Below are positions 11,642 to 21,200 of a stretch of 64,000 nucleotides of DNA, in pieces. Both the position numbers and the translations under genes were made by a program. Below the pieces are notes generated by a model that saw only the letters and a list, made by a program, of their open reading frames with translations, was not told where the DNA came from and ran no database searches. The stretch's first letter is position 1. Every line of letters starts with the position of its first letter. Source of the stretch: Epiperipatus broadwayi (Eukaryota > Onychophora > Udeonychophora > Euonychophora > Peripatidae); assembly GCA_028023455.1 (NCBI GenBank), contig JAQFVV010012394.1, positions 23,454,900 to 23,518,899 of the forward strand. Reading direction: 5' to 3'.

Positions 11642-12116
11642 GCTTTGGATCTGAGAGCACTGCATCTAGACCTTAGGATCTAATGCAACCCTCTAGCAAA
11701 CACCTTTTATCTCTACTTAACTACAAAACTATGAGCATGAAATTGAAAACACAATTTTCAATCTAAGCTCAATAGCTTATATAGTCATATGGGTCTGAAC
11801 TCAGTTCAGCACCCATACATTTTGGTGTCTTTGACTCTTTTACAACCATAGCCTCCACTATCCTATTAGGCAGAATTGGCGTTAAACCATTGAGCATCAC
11901 ATGATCACATTTCCTATACTAGCACATTAATTGTTGATAAACAGAGCAAAACTCTCCATACAGTATTGACTATATAAGCTATTGAGCTTAGATTGAAAAT
12001 ATTTTTTGTGTTTTCAATTTCATTCTCATAGTTTTGTAGTTAAGTAGAGATAAAAGGTGGCTGCTAGAGGGTTGCATTAGATCCTAAGCTAGATGCAGTG
12101 CTCTCAGATCCAAAGC

Positions 12117-12158
12117 TCCTCACTGACAAAGGCCACAAGCCAGAAACTAGTCTGGGGA
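12117..12158 (+). ncRNA. Hammerhead-like motif, core mutated (CTGACAA)
   Basis: Same layout as the antisense partner at 11600-11641, with stems I, II and III preserved. The catalytic core reads CTGACAA, replacing the invariant G8 general-acid position by A. It is probably inactive. The partner copy in the same insertion keeps G8, so the two halves diverged after insertion or were copied from different templates. Confidence 0.65.
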
Positions 12159-12321
12159 TATTGGATGAGTAGGCATTAGATAGGGATTTTATGCACAAGC
12201 CTTCTGGCATCCATTGTTACTCTGTTTAGCACAGGTGGCAATACTGTATGAAGAGTTTTACTCTGTTTATCAACAATTAATGTGCTAGCATAAGAAATGT
12301 GATCATGTGATGCTTAATGGT

Positions 12322-12335
12322 CTAAATCACAAATA
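12322..12335 (+). repeat. 14-bp target-site duplication, right copy
   Basis: Exact repeat of the CTAAATCACAAATA found at 11476-11489. Confidence 0.85.
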
Positions 12336-12900
12336 TTTAAATGAGATTTAAGTCATAATTGAAGATCCGAAATTTAAATGTACCTGTAATTTTATTGTCT
12401 TTAAGAAATTAAATTTAATAATTATCACTTTAAGTAATCTGCTATTCATACAAGTCTTTAAGATTAAAAATACTGCAATTTGTTTTATAATGGCCTTTAA
12501 AAATGCAAAAAGATGGCAGTACTGCTTTTTTGTGAGCATCACTATATGACTGATTATTGTGTATGAAAGTATAAATTGTGATCGAGAAAGTGAGTTATTC
12601 GAAAGATTTATGTTTAATTGTTTGAAAGGTTTTCGTTCACCATTTTAGGTATAAAAGTTTTTTTTTAAAAAAAGTTGTTACTTGTTGAATGTGTGTTAGC
12701 GTAAGGATATTTATAAAAAAAGTTGTATGTAAAATTAATTTGTTTTAGTTAAGTTTGTTACGGAAAATTTTTTAAATTTTAAAATAGACATTTATTTTGA
12801 GAAAAAGGACAATGTTGGGAGGCCTAACATCAGAAAACACGTGGTTATAGTTTGATTAGGTTTGGGAAAAAGTAAAAAAAAAAAATTATCTTTATTTTTC
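12336..12900. other. AT-rich spacer, possible 5' untranslated region of the plus-strand CR1
   Basis: No supported coding region. The stretch becomes G/purine-rich on the plus strand towards 12900, as in the downstream LINE, so the 5' boundary of the CR1 copy is somewhere in 12560-12950. Confidence 0.35.
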
Positions 12901-13029
12901 AATGTAAGGGTGTTTGAAGAATAGGATAGGTACTATAAAGTTCAATATAGAATAGGTGACTTGAAAAATAAGAATATGGATTGCATTTGCATTTCACAAT
13001 GCATATACAATAGGCAGAAAAAAATTAGG

Positions 13030-13970
13030 TGAGCGCTGGTAGAGTGTACAGTGTGTGCTGAGAGGTATCACTTGGAAATGTTTGAATAAGAATAGGAAGG
13101 ATGTGACAGGTTGCTGGTTATGTTGTCAGTGTGTAAATGTGATTAAAAAGGTGAGAAAGTGGTTTCTAAGTGTAGGTAGTCTAGAGAGAAAGTCAGAAGA
13201 GAGGGAGCAAAATGTAATTAAGGAAGATAGGATAGAATATGGTTTTAGTGGAGTGACAGGAAATATGGGTGGAGAAAGTAGTAAGAGGCAATGGAGATGG
13301 TTAGCCAGAGAATAAGTAAGATAGAGGAAGAAGTGAAGGATGTAGAAGTAAAATTAAAATTGTTAGTGACGAAGTGTGAGGAGATAAAGGAATTATTGAG
13401 TAAAAAGGATAAGGAAGAAATGGATAAGGAGATTCAGAAGATGGTAGAAAAGGTTACAGATGGAGTAGAAAAAGTAGAATATGAGACAGTATTGTAGGAG
13501 ATTCACTAATAAGAGAATGTGGGGATAAAATTGCAAGGGAAAATAGAAGCAGGTATGTAAGAGTAAGTTTTCCTGGAGCTAAAATTAAGGATGTGACAGA
13601 TAAAGTAAGAAAGCAAAGTAGTAGAGATATATATGTTATGGTAGGGACTAATAATTTGTTAGAGCCATCAGAGAGGGTAATGGATGAGTATGTAGAATTG
13701 ATTAGGGATTTGAGGGATATTAAAGGAAGAGTAAGGGAGTTGGGAGTATTACCAAGATTTGACAAGAGGCATTTGTTAGATAGGGCATGTTCTATAAACG
13801 AGAGATTGAAAAAATTGTGTGAGAGAAATAATGTTGTGTTTGTGGATGTATGGGATTGGTTTATTGGAAAGAGGGAGTTATATAATAAAGATGGATCGCA
13901 CTTAGGAAAACAAGGAAGTAAAGTTTTAGAAAGTCTGATATTTAAAGAATATAATTTGGGAAACTTTTAA
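13030..13970 (+). pseudogene. CR1-type LINE ORF1: PHD-like finger, coiled coil, SGNH esterase
   Basis: Near 13046 one frame reads CTVCAERYHLE and a second frame continues GCWLCCQC (about 13109-13132). Together these have the Cys-x2-Cys ... His ... Trp-x-Cys-x2-Cys pattern of a PHD-type finger. A Lys/Glu-rich segment (13291-13480) is predicted to be coiled coil, probably for self-association. A frameshift near 13485 leads into IVGDSLIREC (13491-13520), VMVGTNNL (about 13635) and DGSHLG (about 13893). These are the GDS, GxN and DxxH blocks of an SGNH hydrolase, with Ser, Gly/Asn and Asp/His in place. CR1/L2-group ORF1 proteins carry such esterases and bind RNA; the substrate is uncertain. The stop follows at 13968. 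At least two frameshifts make it a pseudogene. Confidence 0.75.
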
Positions 13971-14159
13971 AAGGGGGTGGGCTTTTAAATTGTAATGTTA
14001 TCAAAACGAAGAAGAATTGATGGGATATAAGAAATAAGCAAAAGATGATTGATTTAGATATGTTTAGATGTGGAGAGGAAATAGTTCTGTAAGATTAATG
14101 GTAAGAAAGTTTGTTATAAATGTAATGGAGAAGAAAGAATCAAAAGAATTCATAAAAAA

Positions 14160-17100
14160 GTAGGCAGGAAAGAAGAAATTGTTAAAATTGGATTTTTGAA
14201 CATGCAAGGTGGTAGGAGACCAGAAAAGTGGCTGGAATTAAATAAAGCAATTGAAAATGAAGAGCTTGAGGTATTAGCAGTAGTGGAAACTCATCTAAGA
14301 GAAGAAGAACATATTTTGGAAGAGGTGGTATGGCAGGGTATAAATAGAAAAAAAAGAAAAAAGGGGTGGTGGTATAGGAGGTGTTATATTGAAGAAATAT
14401 TTAAATATTGTTAAATGTCAAGAGCATTTGTGGTTTGAAATAAAGTTGGGTAGACAAGAATGGATGGGGGTTGTAGTGGATATAGCCTCTGGAGATAGTC
14501 AAACTATAATGGAGTGGAACAGTAGTATATATGAATGCCTAGTTAATGATATACAGAGTTTTAAAGAAAAGGGGAAGAGAATAATGGTTATAGGGGATAT
14601 AAATAGGCATATTGAAGAAATTGATGATGTAGATAATAAGAATGGTCAGTTTTTTAAGGAATTTTGTCAAAGAGTAAATTTGAGCATTGGGAATTTATCA
14701 AATATTTTTGAGGGACAATACACATGGTCTAGGAATAATATATTTCACAGAATAGAGTATGTATTGGTAGAGAAAGAGGGAATGAATAAAATACAGAAAA
14801 TTAAGGTGTTGATAATGAAGAGAGAGTATGTAATAGTGATCATAACTTTATTGTAATAGAAATAATTAGTAATGTGATGGAGGATAGATTTAAAGGTAGA
14901 AACAATAGTGAAAGATGTGGATGGAGAGTGAATGATAAGTTGGAAGAGTATAAAAGTTGAAGAAACCATGAAAAAGTTGATTGGGGATTAGTATAAGGAT
15001 TGGTGTGGTGAAATAGAAAAAGTGGCAAATAGGGTTTTAGTTGAGAATATGCAGAAGAATAAAAGTAATAAAAAATGAGTTAGTAAAAGTGTAAAAGAGA
15101 GGAAAGAAGCATGCAGAGAATATAAGTGTGCTATTAAAAACAAAGAGAATGAAAACGATATTAATGTTAAATGGGGAAAATATTTAGAAAAGAAGAATTT
15201 GCCTAAAATGGATAATTATAGACAGATGATGGAGTTGAATAGTTAATTGTTGGAGGATATTAATAAAACTGGAAGAGATGGGAGTAAAAAAAATTGGAGT
15301 TACATTAATAGGAGAAATGTAGGGGAAAGAGAGGTAGTATTAATAAATGATGAGGGAATAGAGTGTAGATCTAGAGAAGAATTAGAGAGAATCTTAAATA
15401 GATATGTAATGGATATAGAAAAGATGTTAGATGTGAAGGAATTAGTGATACAAAACATGAAAGCATTTAGTAATGGGAATATTAAGTTCACAAAAAATGA
15501 ACTGAATAAGGCAGGGAAGAGATTGAAACGTGGAAAGGCAAGAGGTTTAGATGGGTGGCCAGCAGAGATGGTAATGAATTTAGGGCATAGAGCAAAAGCA
15601 AAGTTATTATCATGTTTTAATAAGATGGCACAGAAGATAGTTTTCCGGTTAGTTGGAGTAATACTAGAATAAGATTATTATTTAAAGGAAAGGGTAAGGA
15701 TCATAGAAAGTTAAATAATTATAGACCGATAGTGGTAACATCAGTTTTATATAAAGTTTTCTCATATATGGTAGCTGAAAGAGTTCGTAAAATAGATGGA
15801 AGAGGATAATGTAGTGGGGGAAATGCAAGGAGGTTTTAGGTCAGATAGGTGTATAGGAGATAGTTTGTTTGTAGTTACACAACTTATGGAGATGAGTAGG
15901 AATTCAGGTAGATCGTTATATATGAGTTTTATAGATATAGAGAAAGCATATGATAGAGTAAATAGAAATAGATTATGGGTAAAGTTAGCAAATTTGGGAA
16001 TGGATGAAGCTTTAGTAAATATTATTAAGAAATTATATGAAAATAATTATTATACTTACCAATTAGGGGATATAGAATCAGTTAAAGTTAAAAATGGGGT
16101 AGGATTAAAGCAAGGATGCCCTATGTGACCTATTTTGTTTGTGTTGTATTTGAGTGAAATGGAAAGAGCAATAGAAAGATTAGGAAGAGGCATAGAGATA
16201 CCATTAATGGTTGGCAAGGTAGTACATACTTTGTTGGGTCTTTTTTTTTGCAGATGATATCTTTTTGTGTGCAGAAAGAAGATATGGAAATTATGTTGAG
16301 GACATGTGCAAGGGTGGGTAAAGAGATGAGGATGAAATTTAGTGAAGAAAAATCAAATAAAATGATGGTTAATACTGGGGAAAGAGAAGATGTAGAATTT
16401 TCATTGGGGGATATAAGTGGATAGGTATAGGTATTTGGGAATCATCTTATGTAATCCGCAAATTGCTTGGATTAATGGGAGAAAAAAATTGGTAAATGAA
16501 GTAAAGAAAAGAAAGGGTTTGGTAAAGAAATTAACAGTATTTTCATATAATAAATATGATGTAGCTAGAATTGTATGGAAGGGAGTTGCAGTAGCAGGGT
16601 TAACATGGAAGGGAGTTGCAGTAGCAGGGTTAACATATGGTAATAATGCATTATGTGTTAGTAAAAGGGTTTTAGATTATTTAGAGAAAGTACAAAGGAA
16701 AGTAGGAAGACATGCCTTAGATGCAGAGATTTTGTACAGCAAAGGAGGCAGTTCAAGGAGAAATGGGATGGTCATGTTTTTATATGAGAGATGCAAAAAG
16801 TAAAATGAAAATGTTTGGTAGGTTGCAGTTTATAGATAGTAAAAGAATAGCCAAAATAGTGTTTAATTGGGTTATAAGTAAAGGGTAGTTAACAAGATGG
16901 GTGAGTAATGTGATATGCAAAAGATTTGGATAAAGAATTTATATCAGTATACTTGTATAAAAGGTGGGATGATTGTGTTAGGAGGATTGTTGAGTGTTAT
17001 AGTGGTAAGGAATGGGATAAAATAATAGAAGCATTAATAAAAAATAGGGAGATGGAGAACTAGTATGGAGGGTAAAAAGAGTTTAAATATATATAGAAGT

Positions 17101-17508
17101 AAACGGAACATTGGATGTGAGTTAATTTATGATAATAGTAAGGAAAGTAGTTTATTGTTTAAGACTTGAACGGGATCTTTAGCAACAAGATAATATACAT
17201 GTAAATGGAAAACTATGGGTGATTTAGTGTGCAAATTGTGTAAGGAAGGTATAGAAAATATTAGGTATCTGTTGATTGAATGTAAATGCTTGAAAGCAGA
17301 ATGAGTACAGATAATGGAGTTATGGGAGAATAGATATGAACAAAGTGATTATACAGAAAGTGAGTTATTGGTTTTTATGCTGGGGTTGCGGAGAGATAAG
17401 GGGGATTTAGATATAAAGGCCATAGAGTTGACAAAGATTATCTTGTGGAAATGGATGGGTCAGAATATGGGAAGACTTAGAGTGGGGAATGGGAAAAAAG
17501 GTGGCTAA
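14160..17508 (+). pseudogene. CR1-type LINE ORF2: APE endonuclease and reverse transcriptase
   Basis: The endonuclease part runs from GFLNMQGG (about 14190) with the metal-binding VVETHL (about 14282), through IGDINRHIEELDD-like sequence (14590-14630; family GDFN). It ends at NSDHNFIV (about 14832), which a frameshift has moved out of frame. The RT begins near 15480 with KGKARGLDGWPAEMV-type sequence. It has FIDIEKAYDRVN (first catalytic Asp, about 15928), GLKQGCPM, a TGA stop at 16126-16128, FADD at 16247-16258 and YRYLGI at about 16425. A Cys/His segment CKLCKEG ... IECKC follows near 17232. Known role: nicks the target and copies element RNA by target-primed reverse transcription. It is disabled by multiple frame breaks. 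Confidence 0.85.
16575..16634 (+). repeat. Perfect in-frame 30-bp tandem duplication in the RT C-terminal region
   Basis: 16575-16604 and 16605-16634 are identical 30-mers, translating to a doubled WKGVAVAGLT. Being a multiple of three, it keeps the local frame. The other CR1 copies do not obviously have it, so it is private to this copy. Confidence 0.9.
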
Positions 17509-17584
17509 CAGGTTTATCTGGGCATAATTGCTGAGATATTCTTGACTTCAAGAAGAAGCCAAAATACATCACATCACATTTATG

Positions 17585-17616
17585 TGTCAAAGCATCGGCC
17601 GGGAAGCGAACCCATA
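17585..17616 (-). repeat. tRNA-derived SINE 3' fragment
   Basis: On the minus strand the phrase TGGGTTCGCTTCCCGGCCGA followed by TGCTTTGACA matches the B box plus acceptor-like end of the SINE at 31568-31675 and 55184-55285. Only about 32 bp of the body is left, directly beyond the CR1 tail. Confidence 0.6.
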
Positions 17617-17639
17617 AAAATTGTATTTTTTTGTGTGTG

Positions 17640-19190
17640 TGTGTGTGATTTGCGTACTGAAATGTTTGAGAGAATTATAATTCTTTACAGAATCAATTTA
17701 TTTGATATTCAGGATGCTAAAAATCGAAATTGGAATTTAAATAAAAGTATCATAAAATGTCTACTGCTCTGTATATGTATAATAAAGTAAATATATATTC
17801 AGTATTTACTTATAAAATAAAAAATGTATACTTATTCAATGGTTTTAATAAATATTTTTGATATTTGAGTTTTGCAGGACTAAAGTACCTTTTTTATTTA
17901 TTTATTTGAAAGATGTATTAATTATGTAATTTAACGCACATTTATAAAATAATAATGAATTAGAACATCAAATACACGTTGTAAAAATCGCAATTAAATG
18001 ATATTGCTAATTTTTAATTTAAATTAAATTTATATTAAAACATTAAATTATTTCATCAGTGTAATTTGCTAACGTTAATACTTGCAATTGTCTAATATAT
18101 TACAACAATTTTTGCTTTCATTTTTAAAAACTCATATTCACTATTAATATATTTCGATTACGTTCTTCATTTTTCTCACCCTATAACAACACTATACAAG
18201 TACCTAATTTTAATGTCGTACTTTTCTGTTTATGAATGTTTAAAAGGCAACACATTTGTTGCTTCACAGTTAACATTTTAAAGTCTTGATTAAACCTGTT
18301 TTAAGAAGCAAAAAAAAAAAAAAAGCAGAAAAGGCTTCATTTACTTTTGTCAATATATTACTCATCGAGATTAAGGTTTTTCATTGTGTTAAAATAAACC
18401 AAAATAACAATCTGTAGTGTGGGCTTAAAATTTTGTTAATACTTATAACGTACACCCATTAAGCAAAAAATACAATAATGGAAAACCACACGAACTAATT
18501 TAGAGATTAACCCCCAGACCAATGAAGAAACAGGAGGACTAGTTGGTTTATCCCGTTCATCCTCACTGAAAGTGTGGAAAGGGGATCTAGAACTCAGTTT
18601 ACAGGGCTGCCTGGTATTCAATAAAAGTTCTACATGCCTCCAGAGTTCACAATGATAAATGGTAAACATTAAACAGCTTTATGATAAGTTTTAAAAATGT
18701 TTATCTCTCTTTGAAATCAGATTTTTATATGCTTAATGTATCATTATTATTTATAATTACTAGTTAAAAGTAAACATCATTTAAATGTATTTTATTCTGG
18801 AATTTTGTTATTGATCCTATGCAATATTTGAATTCATTCATATTAGCTATTTTACCATTTAATCGTTGGATTTTGAACTAAACATAATCCAATCATTACA
18901 TTTTTCTAGTGATAACTTTCATTTCTAATATGCACTTCCAGTTAATTGGTTCTTCTGTTATTTTCATCTATTTAAAATTTCTTAAGAGTTTTTATTCATA
19001 TTTCTATTCTTTTATTCAGTGTGAAATGTTTCTATATTTATTCTACATTTTTTTAATATACATCACCTTTTTTAAAACACAATAAACAATGATCTTTTAG
19101 AAGTATATCAGTACGAAATTGATATATTGTTGATATAGAAAATATAGGACCACACGATCATCATTCTTTATGCTTACGCAATCTGTTTTG
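17640..19190. other. AT-rich DNA with one orphan coding-like patch
   Basis: Mostly anonymous AT-rich sequence, beginning with a GT microsatellite at 17630-17647. The exception is 18486-18610 on the minus strand: it is clearly GC-richer and open, and the translation contains SSRSPFHTFSEDERDKPTS and a Pro/Ser-rich end. A candidate acceptor AATACCAG lies near 18613-18620 and a possible donor GTTAATCT near 18506-18513. It could be an isolated exon of an unseen gene or a domesticated repeat. I recognise no family. Confidence 0.3.
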
Positions 19191-19194
19191 TAAT

Positions 19195-19435
19195 CAAAGC
19201 TTCATAGTTAGCTAAAAAAGTAAGAGGTGATTGCTGGAGGGCTGCATTAGATCCTAAATGCAGTGCTCTCAGATCCAAGGCTCCTCACTGATGAAAACTA
19301 GAAACTAGTCTGGTCACATTGGATGAGCAGGCCCAAATAGGGATTTTATGCAATAACCTTTCTGCATCCACTGATTACTCTGGTTTGCACTGAGTGGCGC
19401 TACTGTATGAAGAGTTTTGCCTCTATAGAAAACAT
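19195..19435 (+). repeat. Hammerhead-repeat copy, sense orientation
   Basis: The unit phrases appear in order: GGAGGGCTGCATTAGATCC, CAGTGCTCTCAGATCCAAGG, the core region, then GATTTTATGCA and CACTACTGTATGAAGAGTTTTGCC-like wording. At 19282-19315 the core reads CTGATGA and GAAACTAGTC, but stem II has been deleted: CTGATGA is followed only by AAACTA before GAAAC. No target duplication found. Confidence 0.8.
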
Positions 19436-20407
19436 ATCCAAGATATATAACAAGTAGCAATCATTTCTCAACAAACAGTTTACTTGCTTATATATTATGT
19501 TCTACATTTACTGGTTGACTATATATATATATTATTTATCTTTTGAAGCATTGCTGTTAATATATCAGCTATAAGTGGAAATGCCAAAATATAGAAAAGT
19601 CTCAGTCAGACATCTTTGGACTTTATATATATTGCTTAATATAATAAGCTAACCAGTAGAGCCAAAATCATTATATGATTTTATTTTTTAAGATACAGAA
19701 ACTTATTGCTTTTCTAAGTTCATAAATCAAAAAGACCACCCATTTGTTATTAACGTACCCTTATATCTTGACCATACAATGCAAATGATATGTGTACTGT
19801 AAGATGATAAATTCTGTCATACTGCAACTATAAATTATACAATGCTAAAACATTATTACACATCATAATATCACAAACTGAATAAGCATCATTATAAACA
19901 TTTCTAGATTTATATAGTTAATTTTTCAATATACCAGTTTGTCTCCTTATAGATGGCCTTTTTCAGACTTTACAGTAATAGAGTTACAAACTTTGGGTAC
20001 TTGCAGTATTTAAATTTCTTATGAACTTCAAAGAAGTAAATTCAATTGATTATTAATTTGGTTAATTTCTTTGAAAAACAAATGCAACTTTATTTTGATA
20101 TCAGAACAGTCGTTGTTTATTGAAATTTATTTTTTCATAAATTAGACAAAGAACTAAACCTGTATCAATTCAATTATGCTCTATAATCTTACAACTTATT
20201 GTATTAGACTAGAATTTCATTAATATCTAACCATTATGTAATAGCTTTTGCATTATAGTATAACATAATATATATATATTCTTCTACATCAGCAAATTGG
20301 TTAATTTACAGATCATATATTAGTGCCACCTAGTGCAAGCTAGAGTAAACAATAGATACAAGAAGGTTTGGATATAAAATCCTCATCTAGTGCCTACTCA
20401 TCCAACA

Positions 20408-20449
20408 TCACCAGATTAGTTTCTAGCTTGTGGCTTTCATCAGTAAGGA
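20408..20449 (-). ncRNA. Hammerhead ribozyme-like motif
   Basis: On the minus strand CTGATGA, stem II AGC-CACAA-GCT, GAAAC, loop TA and then ATC (in place of GTC) are present. Stem I strands TCCTTA and TGGTGA pair with one mismatch and two wobbles. Compensating changes in stem II (A-T replacing G-C at the outer pair) keep the stem, which argues for a structured RNA and not chance. Confidence 0.65.
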
Positions 20450-20792
20450 GCCTTGGCTCTGAAAGCACTACACCTAGATCTTAGGATCTAATGCAACTCT
20501 ATAGTACCCACCTTTTACTTTTTTAATTAACTGTAAAGCTCTGAGTCCAAAATGAAAACACAATAATGTTTGCAATCCAAGCTAATTTGCACATATAATC
20601 ATATAGATATGAATATATTTTGGTGTCTTTGGTTCTTTAATAATCATAGCCACCATCATCCTATTGGCAAGATTGGTATGAAACAAATATAAGTGAATGA
20701 GTTTTGATTGAAAACTAAAAAAGGAAAAAATGGCTGCTGGAAGATTGCAATAAATCCTAAAATCTAGGAGCCAGTTCTCTCAGATACAAGGC

Positions 20793-20833
20793 TTTTCACT
20801 GATGAAAGCTACAAGCGAGACATTAAAATGGTG
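20793..20833 (+). ncRNA. Degenerate hammerhead-like motif
   Basis: CTGATGA and AAGCTACAAGC are present but the second core block is GAGAC instead of GAAAC and the cleavage side is lost. Probably inactive. Confidence 0.5.
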
Positions 20834-21104
20834 ATATTGGATTAGGCATTAGATAAGGATTTTATGCTCAAATCTTTTTGCATTCATTGACTATTCTGAT
20901 TTGCAGTGGGTGACACTACTATATGGAGAGTATTACTCATGTAGGTAAAGGAAATAGTGATCATGTGTTGTTTAATGGTTTAATACCAATCCTGCCCATA
21001 GGATGATGGTGGCTATGGTTATTAAAGAATAAAAAATAACAAAATGTAAAGATTCTGAATCCTATAAGATTATACAAGCTGAATCTGGAAATATAGTACA
21101 TATT

Positions 21105-21200
21105 CCTGCTTCACCTAGTGCCAATGTCATCAGCACTAGTCTGGGTTTGAACCCAATCTTTATTAACTGACACCCATCTCATAATAGGTGGTAGTATATT
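21105..21200. repeat. Short tRNA-like / SINE-like remnant
   Basis: Contains GGGTTTGAACCCAATC (about 21150-21165), which resembles a polymerase III B box, downstream of CACCTAGTGCCAATGTCATC. Too short and degraded to assign to a family. Confidence 0.3.

Larger units (their letters stand above)
11490..12321. mobile_element. Hammerhead-repeat compound insertion (tandem plus inverted copies)
   Basis: A single insertion is defined by the perfect 14-bp duplication on both sides. The left part is in antisense orientation. The phrase AACAGAGCAAAACTCTCCAT occurs at 11490 and again at 11939, so a monomer of about 449 nt is followed by the start of a second one, head to tail. From about 11970 the sequence turns round and repeats the unit in the opposite orientation. 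Each half contains the hammerhead-like core (11600-11641 minus; 12117-12158 plus). Tandem or inverted arrangement with 12-18 bp duplications fits retrozymes and Penelope-type insertions. Confidence 0.8.
12900..17572 (+). mobile_element. CR1-type non-LTR retrotransposon (LINE), near full length but broken
   Basis: The order is ORF1 (PHD-like zinc finger, coiled coil, SGNH esterase), then ORF2 (APE endonuclease, reverse transcriptase, C-terminal Cys motif), then a 3' tail ending in CATCACATCACAT near 17560. This is the CR1-clade arrangement known from established work. Strong A/G bias on the coding strand distinguishes it from its surroundings. Several frameshifts, stops and a 30-bp duplication disable it. 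Two related pieces lie at 7311-11455 and 28300-28615, and a tail fragment at 61580-61630. The tail abuts a SINE fragment (17585-17616) whose own 3' end ends in the same phrase. Confidence 0.85.
20315..21030. mobile_element. Hammerhead-repeat inverted pair
   Basis: 20315-20684 carries the unit in antisense and 20690-21030 the same unit in sense, meeting near 20685. Shared wording includes TTTAATACCAATCCTGCC and its complement. The sense half is more degraded. This repeats the inverted architecture of the 11490-12321 insertion in a second place. I could not find convincing flanking duplications, so boundaries are approximate. Confidence 0.7.
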
